From assembly GCA_020638035.1 (NCBI GenBank), contig JACKJI010000011.1, positions 5,405-69,404 of the forward strand: 64,000 bases of DNA, read 5' to 3'. Below the pieces are notes generated by a model, which did no database searches, was not told where the DNA came from, and saw nothing but the letters and a program-made list of their open reading frames with translations. Positions 27,290-37,353 of this stretch are shown in pieces. Origin of the DNA: Hyphomicrobiaceae bacterium (lineage in GTDB: Bacteria > Pseudomonadota > Alphaproteobacteria > Rhizobiales > Hyphomicrobiaceae). The first letter of the stretch is position 1. The number at the start of each line of letters is the position of its first letter. A program made the position numbers and the translations under genes.

Positions 27290-28660
27290 TTAATCCTGCC
27301 GCTCGGCCCAAAGGTCGTACTCGTCAGCATGCACCACGCGCGCCTTCACAATCTCCCCGACGCCGACGTCCGTATCGCCATTGAGGAACACGCTGCCGTC
27401 GATCTCCGGCGCGTCCCAGACAGAGCGTCCCAGCGCGCCCTCTTCGTCGACCTCGTCAATGATGACGTCGATCTCGCGTCCGACCCGCGTGGCAAGCACC
27501 TCGCGGCTCACGTCCTGCTGCGCGGCCATGAAACGGTGCCAGCGCTCCTCCTTGACCGACTCAGGCACCGCACCCTCGATTGCATTTGCGACCGCACCCG
27601 CCACCGGCTCGTATTTGAAGCAACCGACACGATTGAGTTTTGCCGCGCCGATCCAGTCGAGCAGCATCTGGAAGTCGTCCTCCGTCTCACCGGGAAAGCC
27701 GACGATGAACGTGGAGCGAATGGCGAGGTCCGGACAGATTTCACGCCAGCGCCGGATTCGCTCGAGTGTCTTTTCCTGTGCCCCAGGCCGCCGCATGGCC
27801 TTCAACACCGCTGGCGAAGCATGCTGGAAGGGTATGTCGAGATACGGCAACACGCGCCCTTCAGCCATCAGCGGAATGACGTCGTCGACGTGGGGATACG
27901 GGTAGACGTAATGCAGCCGCACCCAGGCTCCGAGGCTACCGAGAGCCTTCGCCAGATCGAGGAACTTCGCCCGCAACGGCGAGCCGCGCCAGTCGCTTCC
28001 GGCATATTTCAGATCGAGACCGTAAGCGCTCGTGTCCTGGCTGATGACCAGCAGCTCCTTGACGCCGGCATTCACCAAGCGCTCGGCCTCGCGCATAACA
28101 TCGCCGGCCTGGCGGCTTACAAGATCGCCGCGCAGGGAGGGGATAATGCAGAACGAACAGCGGTTGTTACAGCCTTCCGAGATCTTCAGGTAGGCATAGT
28201 GCCGGGGCGTGAGATGCAGACCCTCGGGCGGAACGAGATCGACGAACGGATCGTGCAGCGGCGGCACCGCGGCATGCACGGCCTCCACCACCTGCTCGTA
28301 CTGATGCGGCCCGGTAACGGCGAGCACGCCTGGATGCACGGCCCGGATCGCGTCCTTCTCGACCCCATAACAGCCGGTCACGATCACGCGCCCGTTCTCC
28401 GCCAGCGCCTCACCGATTGCATCGAGGCTTTCCTGCTTGGCGCTATCGAGAAATCCGCACGTGTTGACGACGACCACATCGGCGCCGGCATAGTCGGCGG
28501 ACAGCTCATAGCCCTCCGACCTCAGGCGCGTGATGATGCGCTCTGAATCGACCAGCGCCTTGGGGCAGCCAAGCGAGACGAAGCCGATCCGCGGCGCCGG
28601 GTTTCGGCCACCGATTCTGGGCTCGGGCGATGGGTTGTTCGGGCGGAGCTGTCGCGTCAT
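27290..28660 (-). CDS. rimO: Ribosomal protein S12 methylthiotransferase RimO
   Basis: A 456-residue radical-SAM enzyme that adds a methylthio group to Asp of ribosomal protein S12. It has the N-terminal UPF0004 domain with SLGCPKALVDSE, the radical-SAM motif CNNRCSFC (about residue 155), and a C-terminal TRAM domain. ATG 28660 gives a short N-terminal tail before the UPF0004 domain; the in-frame start at 28711 adds only low-complexity residues. It is convergent with the CDF gene, 48 bases apart. Confidence 0.93.
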   Translation of the reverse strand: MTRQLRPNNPSPEPRIGGRNPAPRIGFVSLGCPKALVDSERIITRLRSEGYELSADYAGADVVVVNTCGFLDSAKQESLDAIGEALAENGRVIVTGCYGVEKDAIRAVHPGVLAVTGPHQYEQVVEAVHAAVPPLHDPFVDLVPPEGLHLTPRHYAYLKISEGCNNRCSFCIIPSLRGDLVSRQAGDVMREAERLVNAGVKELLVISQDTSAYGLDLKYAGSDWRGSPLRAKFLDLAKALGSLGAWVRLHYVYPYPHVDDVIPLMAEGRVLPYLDIPFQHASPAVLKAMRRPGAQEKTLERIRRWREICPDLAIRSTFIVGFPGETEDDFQMLLDWIGAAKLNRVGCFKYEPVAGAVANAIEGAVPESVKEERWHRFMAAQQDVSREVLATRVGREIDVIIDEVDEEGALGRSVWDAPEIDGSVFLNGDTDVGVGEIVKARVVHADEYDLWAERQD

Positions 28661-28812
28661 GAGCGCGCTTCTAGCTCTGGCCGAGGGCGCGTGCAATAGC
28701 GCCCATCGCACGGTCCCGCGCGTTCATGCCGTCATACGAACCCTGCGAGCGCAAGCACTGGCGCAAGCATGGCACCCCTACGCATTTAAGATGCGCATTG
28801 CGGGCTCAGGCC

Positions 28813-30552
28813 TCAGCGCGCCACCAGGAGACCGGAATCGATCAGCCGCCGGTGGAAGGCCAGGATTTCCCCTGAGTGCGGGCACATGTAGTAGCGGCCG
28901 CCGCAGCGCGCCAGCAACCGCATCCGCTCCTCCTGCGCCGGCGACAGCGGCAACCCTGCAAGCTGAAGCATCAGGGTGCCGAGGTAGGGCACGTCGAGCA
29001 CCTCGACCGTCGGCAACTGTGGCACCTCGAAGTTGATGCCCTCCGCCGCATAGTAGGTGAGGAAGCCTTTCGACTCGGGCTCCATGATTACATTCTGGCT
29101 CTCGACATCCGCGCCGAAGCCCAGATGCGGGCGCGTCACGACGGGCTGATGGTCGCCATACTGCACGATCAGGAACCGCTCGTTCGGGAAGCGGCGCTTC
29201 AGCTCCGCGCGGAACCATTCCAGGTCGATCCGTGCCAGCGACAGCCGTCGCAGGTATTCGTGCATCTGCGGCTCGGTGCCGGGCCGGCCGCCGGGCACAT
29301 TCTCCTCAGGCGAGTGCGGAGACGTGTAGGGGAGGTGGGTCGCCGAGGTAAGGATGTAGCTGAACAGCGGCCCTTTCGACTTGGTCAGATGCACATCCAG
29401 CCGGTCCAGCGCATTCTTGTAATAGAACCGGTCGCGCTCGTTGTAGCGCTTCGACTTCTGCGCGGCGTAATCGTTGATCTCGTCGAAGCCGATCGACGCA
29501 TAGAACTTGCCGCTCGACACGAAGTGCTTCGGCACGGGATAGAACATGACGTTCTTGTAGCCGCACCGCACGAGCGACTGGGTAACGCTGTCGTGCACCT
29601 TGCCCTGCAGCATCGACTGCACGAACGTGCGCATGCCACCGAACGAATAGGTCGAGACGCCGGCCAGCACGGAGAATTCGGTGAGCCAGGACGCGCCGCC
29701 GAACGTCTCGGTGCGCAACAGATGAACCTTGCCGTCACCGGAACGGAACAACGGATCGATGCTCCGATCGTAATTGATCGACGGGAAGATGCTCGGCGGA
29801 ACAACGCTTTCCTGATGGATGAGGATGATGTGCGGCGGCCGCCGACTGACCGGACAGGACGTCGGCTCGATGAACGGGCGCACTGAACCATCGCTCGCTG
29901 ATGCCTCGATCATCTGCCCGCGCCATAGCGTGACCAGGGTCTCCGACCAGGACGAATAGAAGGACGAGACGAACAGGGCGTCCCAGTAGAACAGCGTGTG
30001 CGGCCGCTGCCCGCGCAGATAATCGGCCGCAACGGAGACCAAGAGCAGCACAGCCAGTAGCGAGCCCGACACACGCCGCGTCATGCGCGTGGGATCGGTG
30101 CGGTAAAGCAGGTAGCCGCCGACGGCGAGCACCACCATCACCACCACGAGGGTGATCAGTTCCGCCCGGAAATCGATCCACAAATACCAAAGCGTGTCGC
30201 GGGAGAAGAGGTAGAACGCGACGTCATAGGCATGCAGCACCATGCCCATGTAGCTGTACTTGATCGTTGCCGCGATGACGATGACCGCCACCGCCGCCGC
30301 CACGACCGAGGTCGCGAACAGCACACGGCGCGTCGCCAGAATGAGGATCGAGATCAAAACGCCCGTCAGCGCCATGGTGAAAACGACGTTGGCCGGCCAG
30401 CCCTCGTGGCGCACGAAATAAGCGCCCATCGCCAGGAGGAGCAGTCCCGTCACCCACCAAGCCCAGCCGAGACCAGTCACTCCGGAGAGAGCTGAGGCGG
30501 ACCGGCGCACCGAAGCGGCGCCAACGTCGCGGCTGGCATTATCGATCGACAT
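28813..30552 (-). CDS. LTA-synthase-like sulfatase-superfamily membrane protein
   Basis: A 579-residue protein with about five N-terminal transmembrane helices (residues 30-205) and a periplasmic sulfatase-fold domain. Motifs include IILIHQESV near residue 240, GGASWLTEFSVLAG with the likely nucleophile hydroxyl residue, and the metal-binding QYGDHQPV near residue 465. The family transfers glycerol phosphate or phosphoethanolamine onto envelope polymers or glucans. The exact substrate in this Gram-negative cell is not known. It stands alone on this strand. Confidence 0.78.
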   Translation of the reverse strand: MSIDNASRDVGAASVRRSASALSGVTGLGWAWWVTGLLLLAMGAYFVRHEGWPANVVFTMALTGVLISILILATRRVLFATSVVAAAVAVIVIAATIKYSYMGMVLHAYDVAFYLFSRDTLWYLWIDFRAELITLVVVMVVLAVGGYLLYRTDPTRMTRRVSGSLLAVLLLVSVAADYLRGQRPHTLFYWDALFVSSFYSSWSETLVTLWRGQMIEASASDGSVRPFIEPTSCPVSRRPPHIILIHQESVVPPSIFPSINYDRSIDPLFRSGDGKVHLLRTETFGGASWLTEFSVLAGVSTYSFGGMRTFVQSMLQGKVHDSVTQSLVRCGYKNVMFYPVPKHFVSSGKFYASIGFDEINDYAAQKSKRYNERDRFYYKNALDRLDVHLTKSKGPLFSYILTSATHLPYTSPHSPEENVPGGRPGTEPQMHEYLRRLSLARIDLEWFRAELKRRFPNERFLIVQYGDHQPVVTRPHLGFGADVESQNVIMEPESKGFLTYYAAEGINFEVPQLPTVEVLDVPYLGTLMLQLAGLPLSPAQEERMRLLARCGGRYYMCPHSGEILAFHRRLIDSGLLVAR

Positions 30553-30793
30553 GGTATGAGAGGTCTCTCTAGGCGCCCTGGACCGGCCGGATCAGTTTTG
30601 TCTGAAGCAGTCCGGCGTTAACGCGCGTCATCAATCTGAAACAGAACCGTCACACGGCGTCAATTGTAAGGCAGCCGCACAGTGAACCTGGATCTCGCAT
30701 GCGCCTTTCGGCCGCGGTCGCCCGGAGCAGCGCCTACCGGCTCGCCCATCGGTCCTGACCGGTCAGCCGCGCACGCCGTGGTGCGTAGACAGA

Positions 30794-31867
30794 TCATGTC
30801 TTCTGAAAAACCATCACCTTCGACAGAAAGGCCAACGAGGCGTCGACCGCCACCAGTCCGGCGCCTGAAAACAGCGTCGTCAGATCGTCTGTCGCATAGT
30901 GCGGGTAATAGGGTTCGTGGAACCGCTGGGGGAAGGCTTCCAGCATGCCGTCCCAACTCGGCCGGTCGCCCATCTGCAAGCTGTCGATTACGATAAGTCG
31001 CCCACCGGGTTTCATTACGCGGGCCATTTCACCCGCTACCCGGCGGCGCACATCTCCTGGTAGCTCGTGGAACAGGAAGACGCTGACGACGATGTCCTGG
31101 GACGCCTCGGGGAGCGGCATCGCCTCCGCGTTGGCCGCGATCAGCTCGACACGTCTCAACCCGTGCAGATGCCGCTCAGCCTCGCGCAGATACGCTGCCG
31201 ACAGATCGAGACCGCTGAGCTTCATGGCCGGATACTGCGAACGGATCTCGCGCAGCAGACGTCCCGTGCCGCAGGCAACATCCAGCAGCGCGAGGTGGCG
31301 CTGGTCGCGCCCGGCGACGTGCTCGGCAATCGGACGAAGCGCGGCGCGGCGCATGGCGGCAGCCGACCCCATGAACAGCGTCTCCACCTGCACGTCGTAG
31401 AGCCGGGCCGACTCGTCCGCCAGATAGCCGCCCTTCTGGAAATGAAAATCCTGCGCGAAATAGTCGGGCACATGATCGGCCTCGACATGCTCCTCCGCGG
31501 TCGTTGTCATGTTCTGTGAACGGCGGCCGGCCGCATCCTTGAGGTCGGCGAGCATCTCGCCAATGCGCGCCAGATGATCCGGCAGGCCGCCAGCGGCGTT
31601 TGCAGCGTCCGCCACAGCCACGCCATCACGCACCAGCAAGGCATCCCGCCGCAAGAGAGTCCGCAGCTCCGCCATCAGTTCGTGACGTTTCGGCATGGGC
31701 CGCGTGCGGTGGACCGATTGCCCCTGTTGCGCCGCCGTACCGACCAGCGTCTCGCCGAGCCGATTGACGCCGGCGTACCAGCCCACCCGCATCGCGTTTC
31801 CAGCGAGTTGCCGCATCATCCCGATCCAGTCGGGAGCGGCGGTCTTATCCACCTGTGCTTGCGCCAT
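30794..31867 (-). CDS. Class I SAM-dependent methyltransferase
   Basis: A 357-residue protein. The C-terminal half has a Methyltransf_11/25 domain with motif I LLDVACGTGRLL near residue 194 and the acidic SGLDLS strand that binds SAM. The N-terminal 130 residues are helical and of unknown role. Its substrate cannot be read from the sequence. It lies 110 bases from the Dph6-like gene on the same strand. Confidence 0.8.
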   Translation of the reverse strand: MAQAQVDKTAAPDWIGMMRQLAGNAMRVGWYAGVNRLGETLVGTAAQQGQSVHRTRPMPKRHELMAELRTLLRRDALLVRDGVAVADAANAAGGLPDHLARIGEMLADLKDAAGRRSQNMTTTAEEHVEADHVPDYFAQDFHFQKGGYLADESARLYDVQVETLFMGSAAAMRRAALRPIAEHVAGRDQRHLALLDVACGTGRLLREIRSQYPAMKLSGLDLSAAYLREAERHLHGLRRVELIAANAEAMPLPEASQDIVVSVFLFHELPGDVRRRVAGEMARVMKPGGRLIVIDSLQMGDRPSWDGMLEAFPQRFHEPYYPHYATDDLTTLFSGAGLVAVDASLAFLSKVMVFQKT

Positions 31868-31977
31868 GACACGCCTCCGCGCGACCGCGCCGTTTCACCC
31901 TGGCGCCTCACCCATCGAGCAGCATGCTTGCCTGAAGAATGAGGCGGGGAACGGTTCAGCGCAAGAGTTCAACGCCA

Positions 31978-32646
31978 TTATGCAGCATGCGCGTCTGGCA
32001 GCAGGTCGGCGAACGCGAAGCCGTCGCGCACGACCGTTTCGCCGACCTTGACCGACAGCGGCCATTGAAGCATCGGACCTGCCGTGACAAAGGTGTGGAA
32101 CTCACCATTCTCGCCACACGGGTCGACCCCGGCCGGTAAGTCTTCGAGCAGCGCCGCATCGAACGAACGCCCAGCGCAGGAGCGATCAAGCTTGCTCAGA
32201 TCGACGGTCGCCAGCCGTGCTCTCACCCCCGCGCCGATCATCGTGCGCGCGAGTTGGTCCGTCGGCTCGCCCCACACCGGAAACAGCGGCTCGATGCCGG
32301 TGCCCTCGAGGTTGCGCTGCCGATACTGCCGGACGTCTTCCAGAAAGAGGTCGCCGAACGCCATTTGCGTCACGCCCGCTGTGCGCGCCTCAGTGAGGAA
32401 GCCCGACATGATCCGCTCATAATCATCGTTGCTGCACGGCCAGGGCAGATCGATCACGTGCAAGGGAAGGCCTGCAGACGCCGCCTGCATCTGAAGCAGC
32501 TCGCGGCGAACGCCATGCATGGCAACGCGGTCGGCCGACACGTTGAGTGTGGTGAAGAAGGCCGTCACCTCGCGCCCCGCCTGGCGCAAACGATGCAGCG
32601 CCCACGCGCAGTCCTTGCCCGAACTCCAGCTCAACCAGATCGTCAC
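31978..32646 (-). CDS. Dph6-like PP-loop ATPase (diphthine-ammonia ligase family)
   Basis: A 222-residue protein of the ATP_bind_4 family. The PP-loop SWSSGKDCAWAL lies at the very N-terminus if translation begins at the GTG at 32646, which follows a GGGGGAG. Conserved segments GDLFLEDVRQYR and CGENGEFHTFV match the family. Eukaryotic Dph6 amidates diphthine on EF-2; bacteria lack diphthamide, so the bacterial substrate is unknown. The in-frame ATG at 32835 would add 63 residues of no known domain and is rejected. Confidence 0.8.
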   Translation of the reverse strand: MTIWLSWSSGKDCAWALHRLRQAGREVTAFFTTLNVSADRVAMHGVRRELLQMQAASAGLPLHVIDLPWPCSNDDYERIMSGFLTEARTAGVTQMAFGDLFLEDVRQYRQRNLEGTGIEPLFPVWGEPTDQLARTMIGAGVRARLATVDLSKLDRSCAGRSFDAALLEDLPAGVDPCGENGEFHTFVTAGPMLQWPLSVKVGETVVRDGFAFADLLPDAHAA

Positions 32647-32834
32647 CGCGCACTCCCCCAACGTCGACCATGGCCGCCACGCCGGCGTGAGACGCCCGAC
32701 CGTCAGGCCTTGCCCCTGCCGCACGCGGCACTTATGCGTTCGTCGGGCGGCGGCGCAAGTGGAAGCACGGGCGCTTCCAACCCGACCGTCCGGCCCGCCC
32801 GATCCGAACTCAAATCCACACGGAATATCCGCCA

Positions 32835-33539
32835 ATGAGCCGCTACCAACGCATTGTCATCCTCACCGGCGCAGGTCTTTCCGCAGAATCGGGGCTCGCC
32901 ACCTTCCGTGACAAAGGCGGCGTTTGGGCCAGATACGACTATCGCGAGGTCGCCACACCGGAAGGGTTCGCCCGCAATCCATCGCTCGTCCACGAATTCT
33001 ACAACATGCGCCGCCGCGATCTCAAAACCGTGGCGCCCAATGCTGCTCACATGGCCCTCGCCCGGCTCGAACAAGAACACCGGGGAGAGGTGCTCATCGT
33101 AACCCAGAACGTCGACAACCTGCACGAAGCCGCCGGTTCGACGAGCCTCATCCACATGCACGGCGAGCTGCTGAAGGTCTATTGCACGCACTGCCGCAAG
33201 GGATGCAGTTGGACGGACGACCTCACCACGGAACTCGCCTGCCCGAGCTGCGGGAAATCGGGCGGCATGCGCCCCGACATCGTCTGGTTCGGCGAGATGC
33301 CCTACCACATGGACGTCATCGGTGAAGCCCTGGAACAGGCCGATCTCTTCATCTCGATCGGCACATCCGGCAACGTCTATCCTGCCGCCGGTTTCGTCGC
33401 GGAGGCCCGTGCCAGCGGCGCCCACACCGTCGAGTTGAATCTTGAGCCCTCGGAAGGCCGGAGCTTCTTCCACGAAGCGATCCACGGGCCTGCAACCCGA
33501 ATTGTGCCGGGCTTCGTCGACAGCCTGCTCGCCGGCTGA
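32835..33539 (+). CDS. cobB: NAD-dependent deacylase, sirtuin class III (CobB-like)
   Basis: A 234-residue sirtuin. Visible motifs: GAGLSAESGLATFRD (NAD pocket), TQNVDNLHEAAG, catalytic His in HMHGEL near residue 115, zinc cysteines CTHC and CPSC, and GTSGNVYPAAGF. The YNMR sequence near residue 56 is the YxxR signature of SIRT5-like enzymes, which remove succinyl and malonyl groups as well as acetyl. It is divergent from the Dph6-like gene by about 190 bases. Confidence 0.92.
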   Translation: MSRYQRIVILTGAGLSAESGLATFRDKGGVWARYDYREVATPEGFARNPSLVHEFYNMRRRDLKTVAPNAAHMALARLEQEHRGEVLIVTQNVDNLHEAAGSTSLIHMHGELLKVYCTHCRKGCSWTDDLTTELACPSCGKSGGMRPDIVWFGEMPYHMDVIGEALEQADLFISIGTSGNVYPAAGFVAEARASGAHTVELNLEPSEGRSFFHEAIHGPATRIVPGFVDSLLAG

Positions 33540-33562
33540 CCATCTTTAGCGCCGCTGCATGT

Positions 33563-34837
33563 TTACCGCCGCAGCACCGCAACCGCCTCCACGTGCGCTG
33601 ACCAGTGGAACTGATCGATCGGGGTTACCGGGCCCAATGTGTATCCGCCGTCGATCAGCGTGCGTATGTCACGCGCCATCGTTGCCGGATTGCACGACAC
33701 CGCAACGACGACCGGCACCTTCGATTTCGCCAGCATCGCGGCCTGTGATGCGGCGCCAGCGCGGGGCGGATCGAACACCACCATGTCGAAGCCTTCAAGC
33801 TCCTTGCGCGACAACGGTTCACGAAAGAGATCGCGATTGAGCGTGCGGATCGGCTTCAGCCCCTGTGTGGAGCGGGCTGCCGCTGCAAGCGCGTCGAGCG
33901 CCTGCCGACCGTTGTCGACGGCCGTCACCGCAACACGCTCCGCAAGCGGGAATGTGAAAGCCCCGACACCACAGAAAAGATCAGCGCCAGTCCTGGCCCG
34001 CTTCGGCAGTGCCGCACACACCAACTCCGCCATCGCCCGTTCCGCTGCCGACGACGCCTGCAGGAACGCCCCCGCTGGCGGCTCGACCGCAGCGGCGCCC
34101 ATTCTCAGCAACGGTCTGGCGCGCTGATAGACGGCTGTACCGTCGAGGCCAAGCCGCAAGAGGTCACCGATGTCCGAGGCCACTTTGGCGATCTGCACGC
34201 TTTCCTGCGCACCAATGCCCGCTTTGCCGACAGCTCCGGCAACATCGACATCCAGCCCACCCTCGACCGCTACGACCGACACACGTGCTTCGCCCTCCCA
34301 GCGCGGCAGGCGTGCAAGAAGCGGACGCAGTCCCGGCAAGGCCGCAACGATGCGGGGCTCCAGCATCGGGCACTCGATAACGTCGACCACCGTGTCGCCG
34401 CGCGCGGCGTGAAAGCCGAGCACTGCGCCGCCTCGTGTCGCAACGGCGGACAGCACGGCACGCCGTCGTGAGGCAGGACCGACGATAATGGCATCCTTCA
34501 CCTCGGCCGAGATGCCGCGCTGTGCGAGGGCATCAACGATCAAGCCACGCTTCCAGGCGGCGTAGGCGCTCGGCGCCATGTGTTGCATCGCGCACCCGCC
34601 GCACGTGCCGAAGTGTCGGCAGACGGCCGCAACGCGTTCTGGCGCCGCCTCGACCACCTGGACCAGTCGAACACGCCCGTCATCGATCACCGCACGCACA
34701 CGTTCGCCCGCCAGTGTGTAGGGCACGAACACCGGCGCTCCGGCCCCTTCGGCAACGCCGTCGCCCTGCGCGCCGAGCCGCACGATCTCCAGCTCGACCT
34801 CGACGCCGCGGGTATGGTCATGCGGTTCAGTCTTCAT
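33563..34837 (-). CDS. TrmA/RlmD-family RNA (uracil-C5) methyltransferase
   Basis: A 424-residue protein with an N-terminal TRAM domain and cysteines CRHFGTCGGC (about residue 73) that may bind an iron-sulfur cluster. The C-terminal methyltransferase domain has DLFCGVGAFTFPLAE, the DPPRAG motif, and the catalytic cysteine in VAVSCNPATMARD. Which uracil is modified (tRNA U54 or 23S rRNA U747/U1939) cannot be fixed. The start at 34837 overlaps tlyA by eleven bases, so the two RNA methyltransferases are coupled. Confidence 0.88.
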   Translation of the reverse strand: MKTEPHDHTRGVEVELEIVRLGAQGDGVAEGAGAPVFVPYTLAGERVRAVIDDGRVRLVQVVEAAPERVAAVCRHFGTCGGCAMQHMAPSAYAAWKRGLIVDALAQRGISAEVKDAIIVGPASRRRAVLSAVATRGGAVLGFHAARGDTVVDVIECPMLEPRIVAALPGLRPLLARLPRWEGEARVSVVAVEGGLDVDVAGAVGKAGIGAQESVQIAKVASDIGDLLRLGLDGTAVYQRARPLLRMGAAAVEPPAGAFLQASSAAERAMAELVCAALPKRARTGADLFCGVGAFTFPLAERVAVTAVDNGRQALDALAAAARSTQGLKPIRTLNRDLFREPLSRKELEGFDMVVFDPPRAGAASQAAMLAKSKVPVVVAVSCNPATMARDIRTLIDGGYTLGPVTPIDQFHWSAHVEAVAVLRR

Positions 34838-35564
34838 TCCGGATCGCCCCGACCAGCCACTCCACGTTGCCCTCCTTGCCAGGCACGGGCGAGACAAGGT
34901 CGCCCAATATTCGCCAGCCCTCGTCCTCGAGGAATTGCATGATGTCGGCCACAGCGCGTTGCCGCGCTGCCTCGTCCCGCACCACACCGCGTTTGCCAAT
35001 CGCGCTCCGCCCAACCTCGAACTGCGGCTTGACCAGTGCCACCAGCCAGCATCCCGGCGCTGCCAGCCGCAAGGGTGCCGGCAATACGTGTCGCAGCGAG
35101 ACAAAGCTCACGTCCGCCACGATGGCCCCGACCGGTTCTGCAAGCGTGGCACGCGTCAGCGCACGTGCATCCACCCCTTCGAGCGAGACGACGCGCGGGT
35201 CCGCACGCAGCCGGGCATGCAGCTGATCGCGCCCGATATCGACGGCATAGACCCGGCGTGCGCCGGCTTCCAGCAGCACCTGCGTGAAGCCACCCGTCGA
35301 TGCGCCGATGTCGAGCGCCACACGGCCCTGCACGTCGAGACCAAATTCTTGCAAGGCCGCCATCAGCTTGCCGCCCGAGCGAGCGACATGAGCATTTGCA
35401 TTCGCATCCACATGCAGCCGAGCTGCCGCATCGACAAGTTGCCCGGGCTTTGCCGCGGCGACGCCGTCGACCGTCACCGCTCCGCGGCGGATCAGATCCG
35501 CAGCGCGCGATCGCGATTGCACCAATCCGCGCGTCACCAGAATGTGATCGAGCCGCTGCCGCAT
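34827..35564 (-). CDS. tlyA: TlyA family rRNA methyltransferase / hemolysin-like protein
   Basis: A 245-residue protein with an N-terminal S4 RNA-binding domain (RLDHILVTRGLVQSRSRAAD) and an FtsJ-type methyltransferase domain (ALDIGASTGGFTQVLLEAGA). TlyA in mycobacteria 2'-O-methylates 16S C1409 and 23S C1920. The ATG at 35564 puts the S4 domain at residue 1; the longer frame to 35747 adds no domain. It overlaps the downstream uracil methyltransferase gene by eleven bases. Confidence 0.88.
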   Translation of the reverse strand: MRQRLDHILVTRGLVQSRSRAADLIRRGAVTVDGVAAAKPGQLVDAAARLHVDANANAHVARSGGKLMAALQEFGLDVQGRVALDIGASTGGFTQVLLEAGARRVYAVDIGRDQLHARLRADPRVVSLEGVDARALTRATLAEPVGAIVADVSFVSLRHVLPAPLRLAAPGCWLVALVKPQFEVGRSAIGKRGVVRDEAARQRAVADIMQFLEDEGWRILGDLVSPVPGKEGNVEWLVGAIRNED

Positions 35565-35769
35565 GTGACCTTTACCAATAAATCTCCAGGCTATGATCCG
35601 CGCGCTGTCGAACTCTTCGTGAAACCCGAGACTCCCACCGCGCGACCTACGCTCTCCGCTTCGTGTGTCCAAGCACTCGTAGCAGAATCCCCTTGCCGAA
35701 CCACGGGCAGGGGGAGACCCTAGTCGCGACCGCCTCATCGTGAACATGAAATCTCAGAGGATATCGCCC

Positions 35770-36189
35770 ATGGCACTTCGCACCATCGTCCTTCTGCCGG
35801 TACTTGCGTTCGCATTTGCTGCTCCGGCTTTTGCTCAGAGTCCGGCGCCGAGCGGCGCCAAGGTCTACTTCATCGAGCCTAAGGACGGTGCCGAAGTCTC
35901 GAGCCCGTTCACCGTGAAGTTCGGCCTCTCCGGAATGGGCGTGGCACCGGCAGGCGTCGAGAAGGAGAAGACCGGTCATCACCATCTGCTCATCGATCTC
36001 GACAAGGTCGATCTCGAGAACGCCCTGCCAGCCGATGACAACCACAAGCATTTCGGCGGCGGCCAGACGGAGACGTCGGTCACGCTGAAGCCCGGCAAGC
36101 ATACGCTGCAATTGCTCCTGGGTGACCACAACCACATCCCGCACAATCCGCCGGTCATGAGCGAGAAGATCACCGTTACGGTGAAATAA
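35770..36189 (+). CDS. DUF4399 periplasmic protein
   Basis: A 139-residue exported protein with a clear signal peptide (cleavage after AFA, about residue 24). The mature part has the HHHLLID and GDHNHIPHNPPV histidine-rich motifs of DUF4399, a family of unknown function that may bind metal. ATG 35770 is chosen because AGAGGA lies nine bases upstream and the signal peptide starts at once; in-frame GTG 35740 and ATG 35746 are alternatives. Confidence 0.82.
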   Translation: MALRTIVLLPVLAFAFAAPAFAQSPAPSGAKVYFIEPKDGAEVSSPFTVKFGLSGMGVAPAGVEKEKTGHHHLLIDLDKVDLENALPADDNHKHFGGGQTETSVTLKPGKHTLQLLLGDHNHIPHNPPVMSEKITVTVK

Positions 36190-36275
36190 GCACGACCGCG
36201 ACAGGCGCGCCTGCACACTGTGAAACGGCAATTGCGGAACAGCGTCCGCCGGGACGTGATAGCGGATCCGGCATT

Positions 36276-36311
36276 GTCCCAGAACCCTGCTGCGTCCCAG
36301 AACCCTGCTGC
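36276..36311. repeat. Two tandem copies of an 18-bp unit
   Basis: The unit GTCCCAGAACCCTGCTGC occurs twice in direct tandem in the gap between the DUF4399 gene and nadD. The copies are identical. The plus-strand ORF over it (SQNPAA repeated) is not convincing. It may be a recent slippage duplication. Confidence 0.85.
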
Positions 36312-36451
36312 CGTGGCGGCGAATTTGACCTGCCGCCACGGTCGTCACGGACATGCGCCCGTGTGGCTCCGCGCCGGGATAGCACGGGTTGCCGACTTCG
36401 CGTAAGAACGCTCACGGGCGGCTATCACCGCCGACCAACGTGTGAGTTCCT

Positions 36452-37114
36452 ATGCGCCGTCACTCCCGCAGACGCCCGGACCTGCTGATCGCCACCCCGC
36501 CTGCGGCGGCGGGCCAGCGCATCGGCCTCATGGGCGGCTCGTTCAACCCACCACACGACGGCCATCTTGCCGTTTCGCGCACGGCGCTGCGGCGCCTGAA
36601 GCTCGACCGGGTTTGGTGGCTCGTGTCGCCGGGTAATCCCTTGAAGGCGAACGATGCGCTGCCGCCGCTCGCCGACCGTCTCGCCGCCTGCCGGGCGCTC
36701 ACTCGCGGCGAGCCGCGAATCCTCGTCTCGGGCCTGGAAGCCGATCTTGGCAGCGCCTACACGGTCGACACCGTCGGCTTCCTGGTGGAGCGGTTCCCCG
36801 CTACGCGCTTCGTCTGGGTGATGGGGGCTGACAATCTTGCAGGTTTCCACCGCTGGCGGCGCTGGCGCGAGATTGCCCAGCGCGTGCCGATCGCGGTGGT
36901 CGACCGGCCAGGCTGGCACCTCGCGGCGATGGCTTCGCCGGTTGCGCGCGCCCTCGAGCGCCGACGCCGGCCGACCGACCAAGCCCCTGCCCTGCCGGCT
37001 CTTTTCCCACCGGCCTGGGTTTTTCTGCCAACCCGCCTTTCGCCCCTGTCGTCGAGTGCCCTGCGCCGGCACGCCGCCCGCCCGCAGCTCGCAGCGGATG
37101 GCGCGGGCACGTAA
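36452..37114 (+). CDS. nadD: Nicotinate-nucleotide adenylyltransferase NadD
   Basis: A 220-residue enzyme that makes deamido-NAD from nicotinate mononucleotide and ATP. The GGSFNPPHDGH motif with HxGH near residue 36 and the C-terminal LSSSALR (variant of SSTxIR) are visible. The 25 residues before the core are basic and low complexity. It starts the conserved alphaproteobacterial order nadD-rsfS-rlmH. Confidence 0.92.
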   Translation: MRRHSRRRPDLLIATPPAAAGQRIGLMGGSFNPPHDGHLAVSRTALRRLKLDRVWWLVSPGNPLKANDALPPLADRLAACRALTRGEPRILVSGLEADLGSAYTVDTVGFLVERFPATRFVWVMGADNLAGFHRWRRWREIAQRVPIAVVDRPGWHLAAMASPVARALERRRRPTDQAPALPALFPPAWVFLPTRLSPLSSSALRRHAARPQLAADGAGT

Positions 37115-37353
37115 CCAGACCCGTCGACTGCGTGGCCACACTGTTAATTCTGTGCCACACGTTTCCACCAAAAGCGGTTGCCTGCCCGGTGGCGTGCCGA
37201 GTATCCTCTCGGCGTCGGCGCGGTCTCATCACCATGCCGGCAGGTCGGCGTACTGCGGAAATTCACAGTACGCGCGCCCGTGCTCCCGCCCGCTCGCAAC
37301 CCCAAAACAGGGGCAGCCGAACGGTCCACTGACGAAAGGACGTCCGCCGCACG

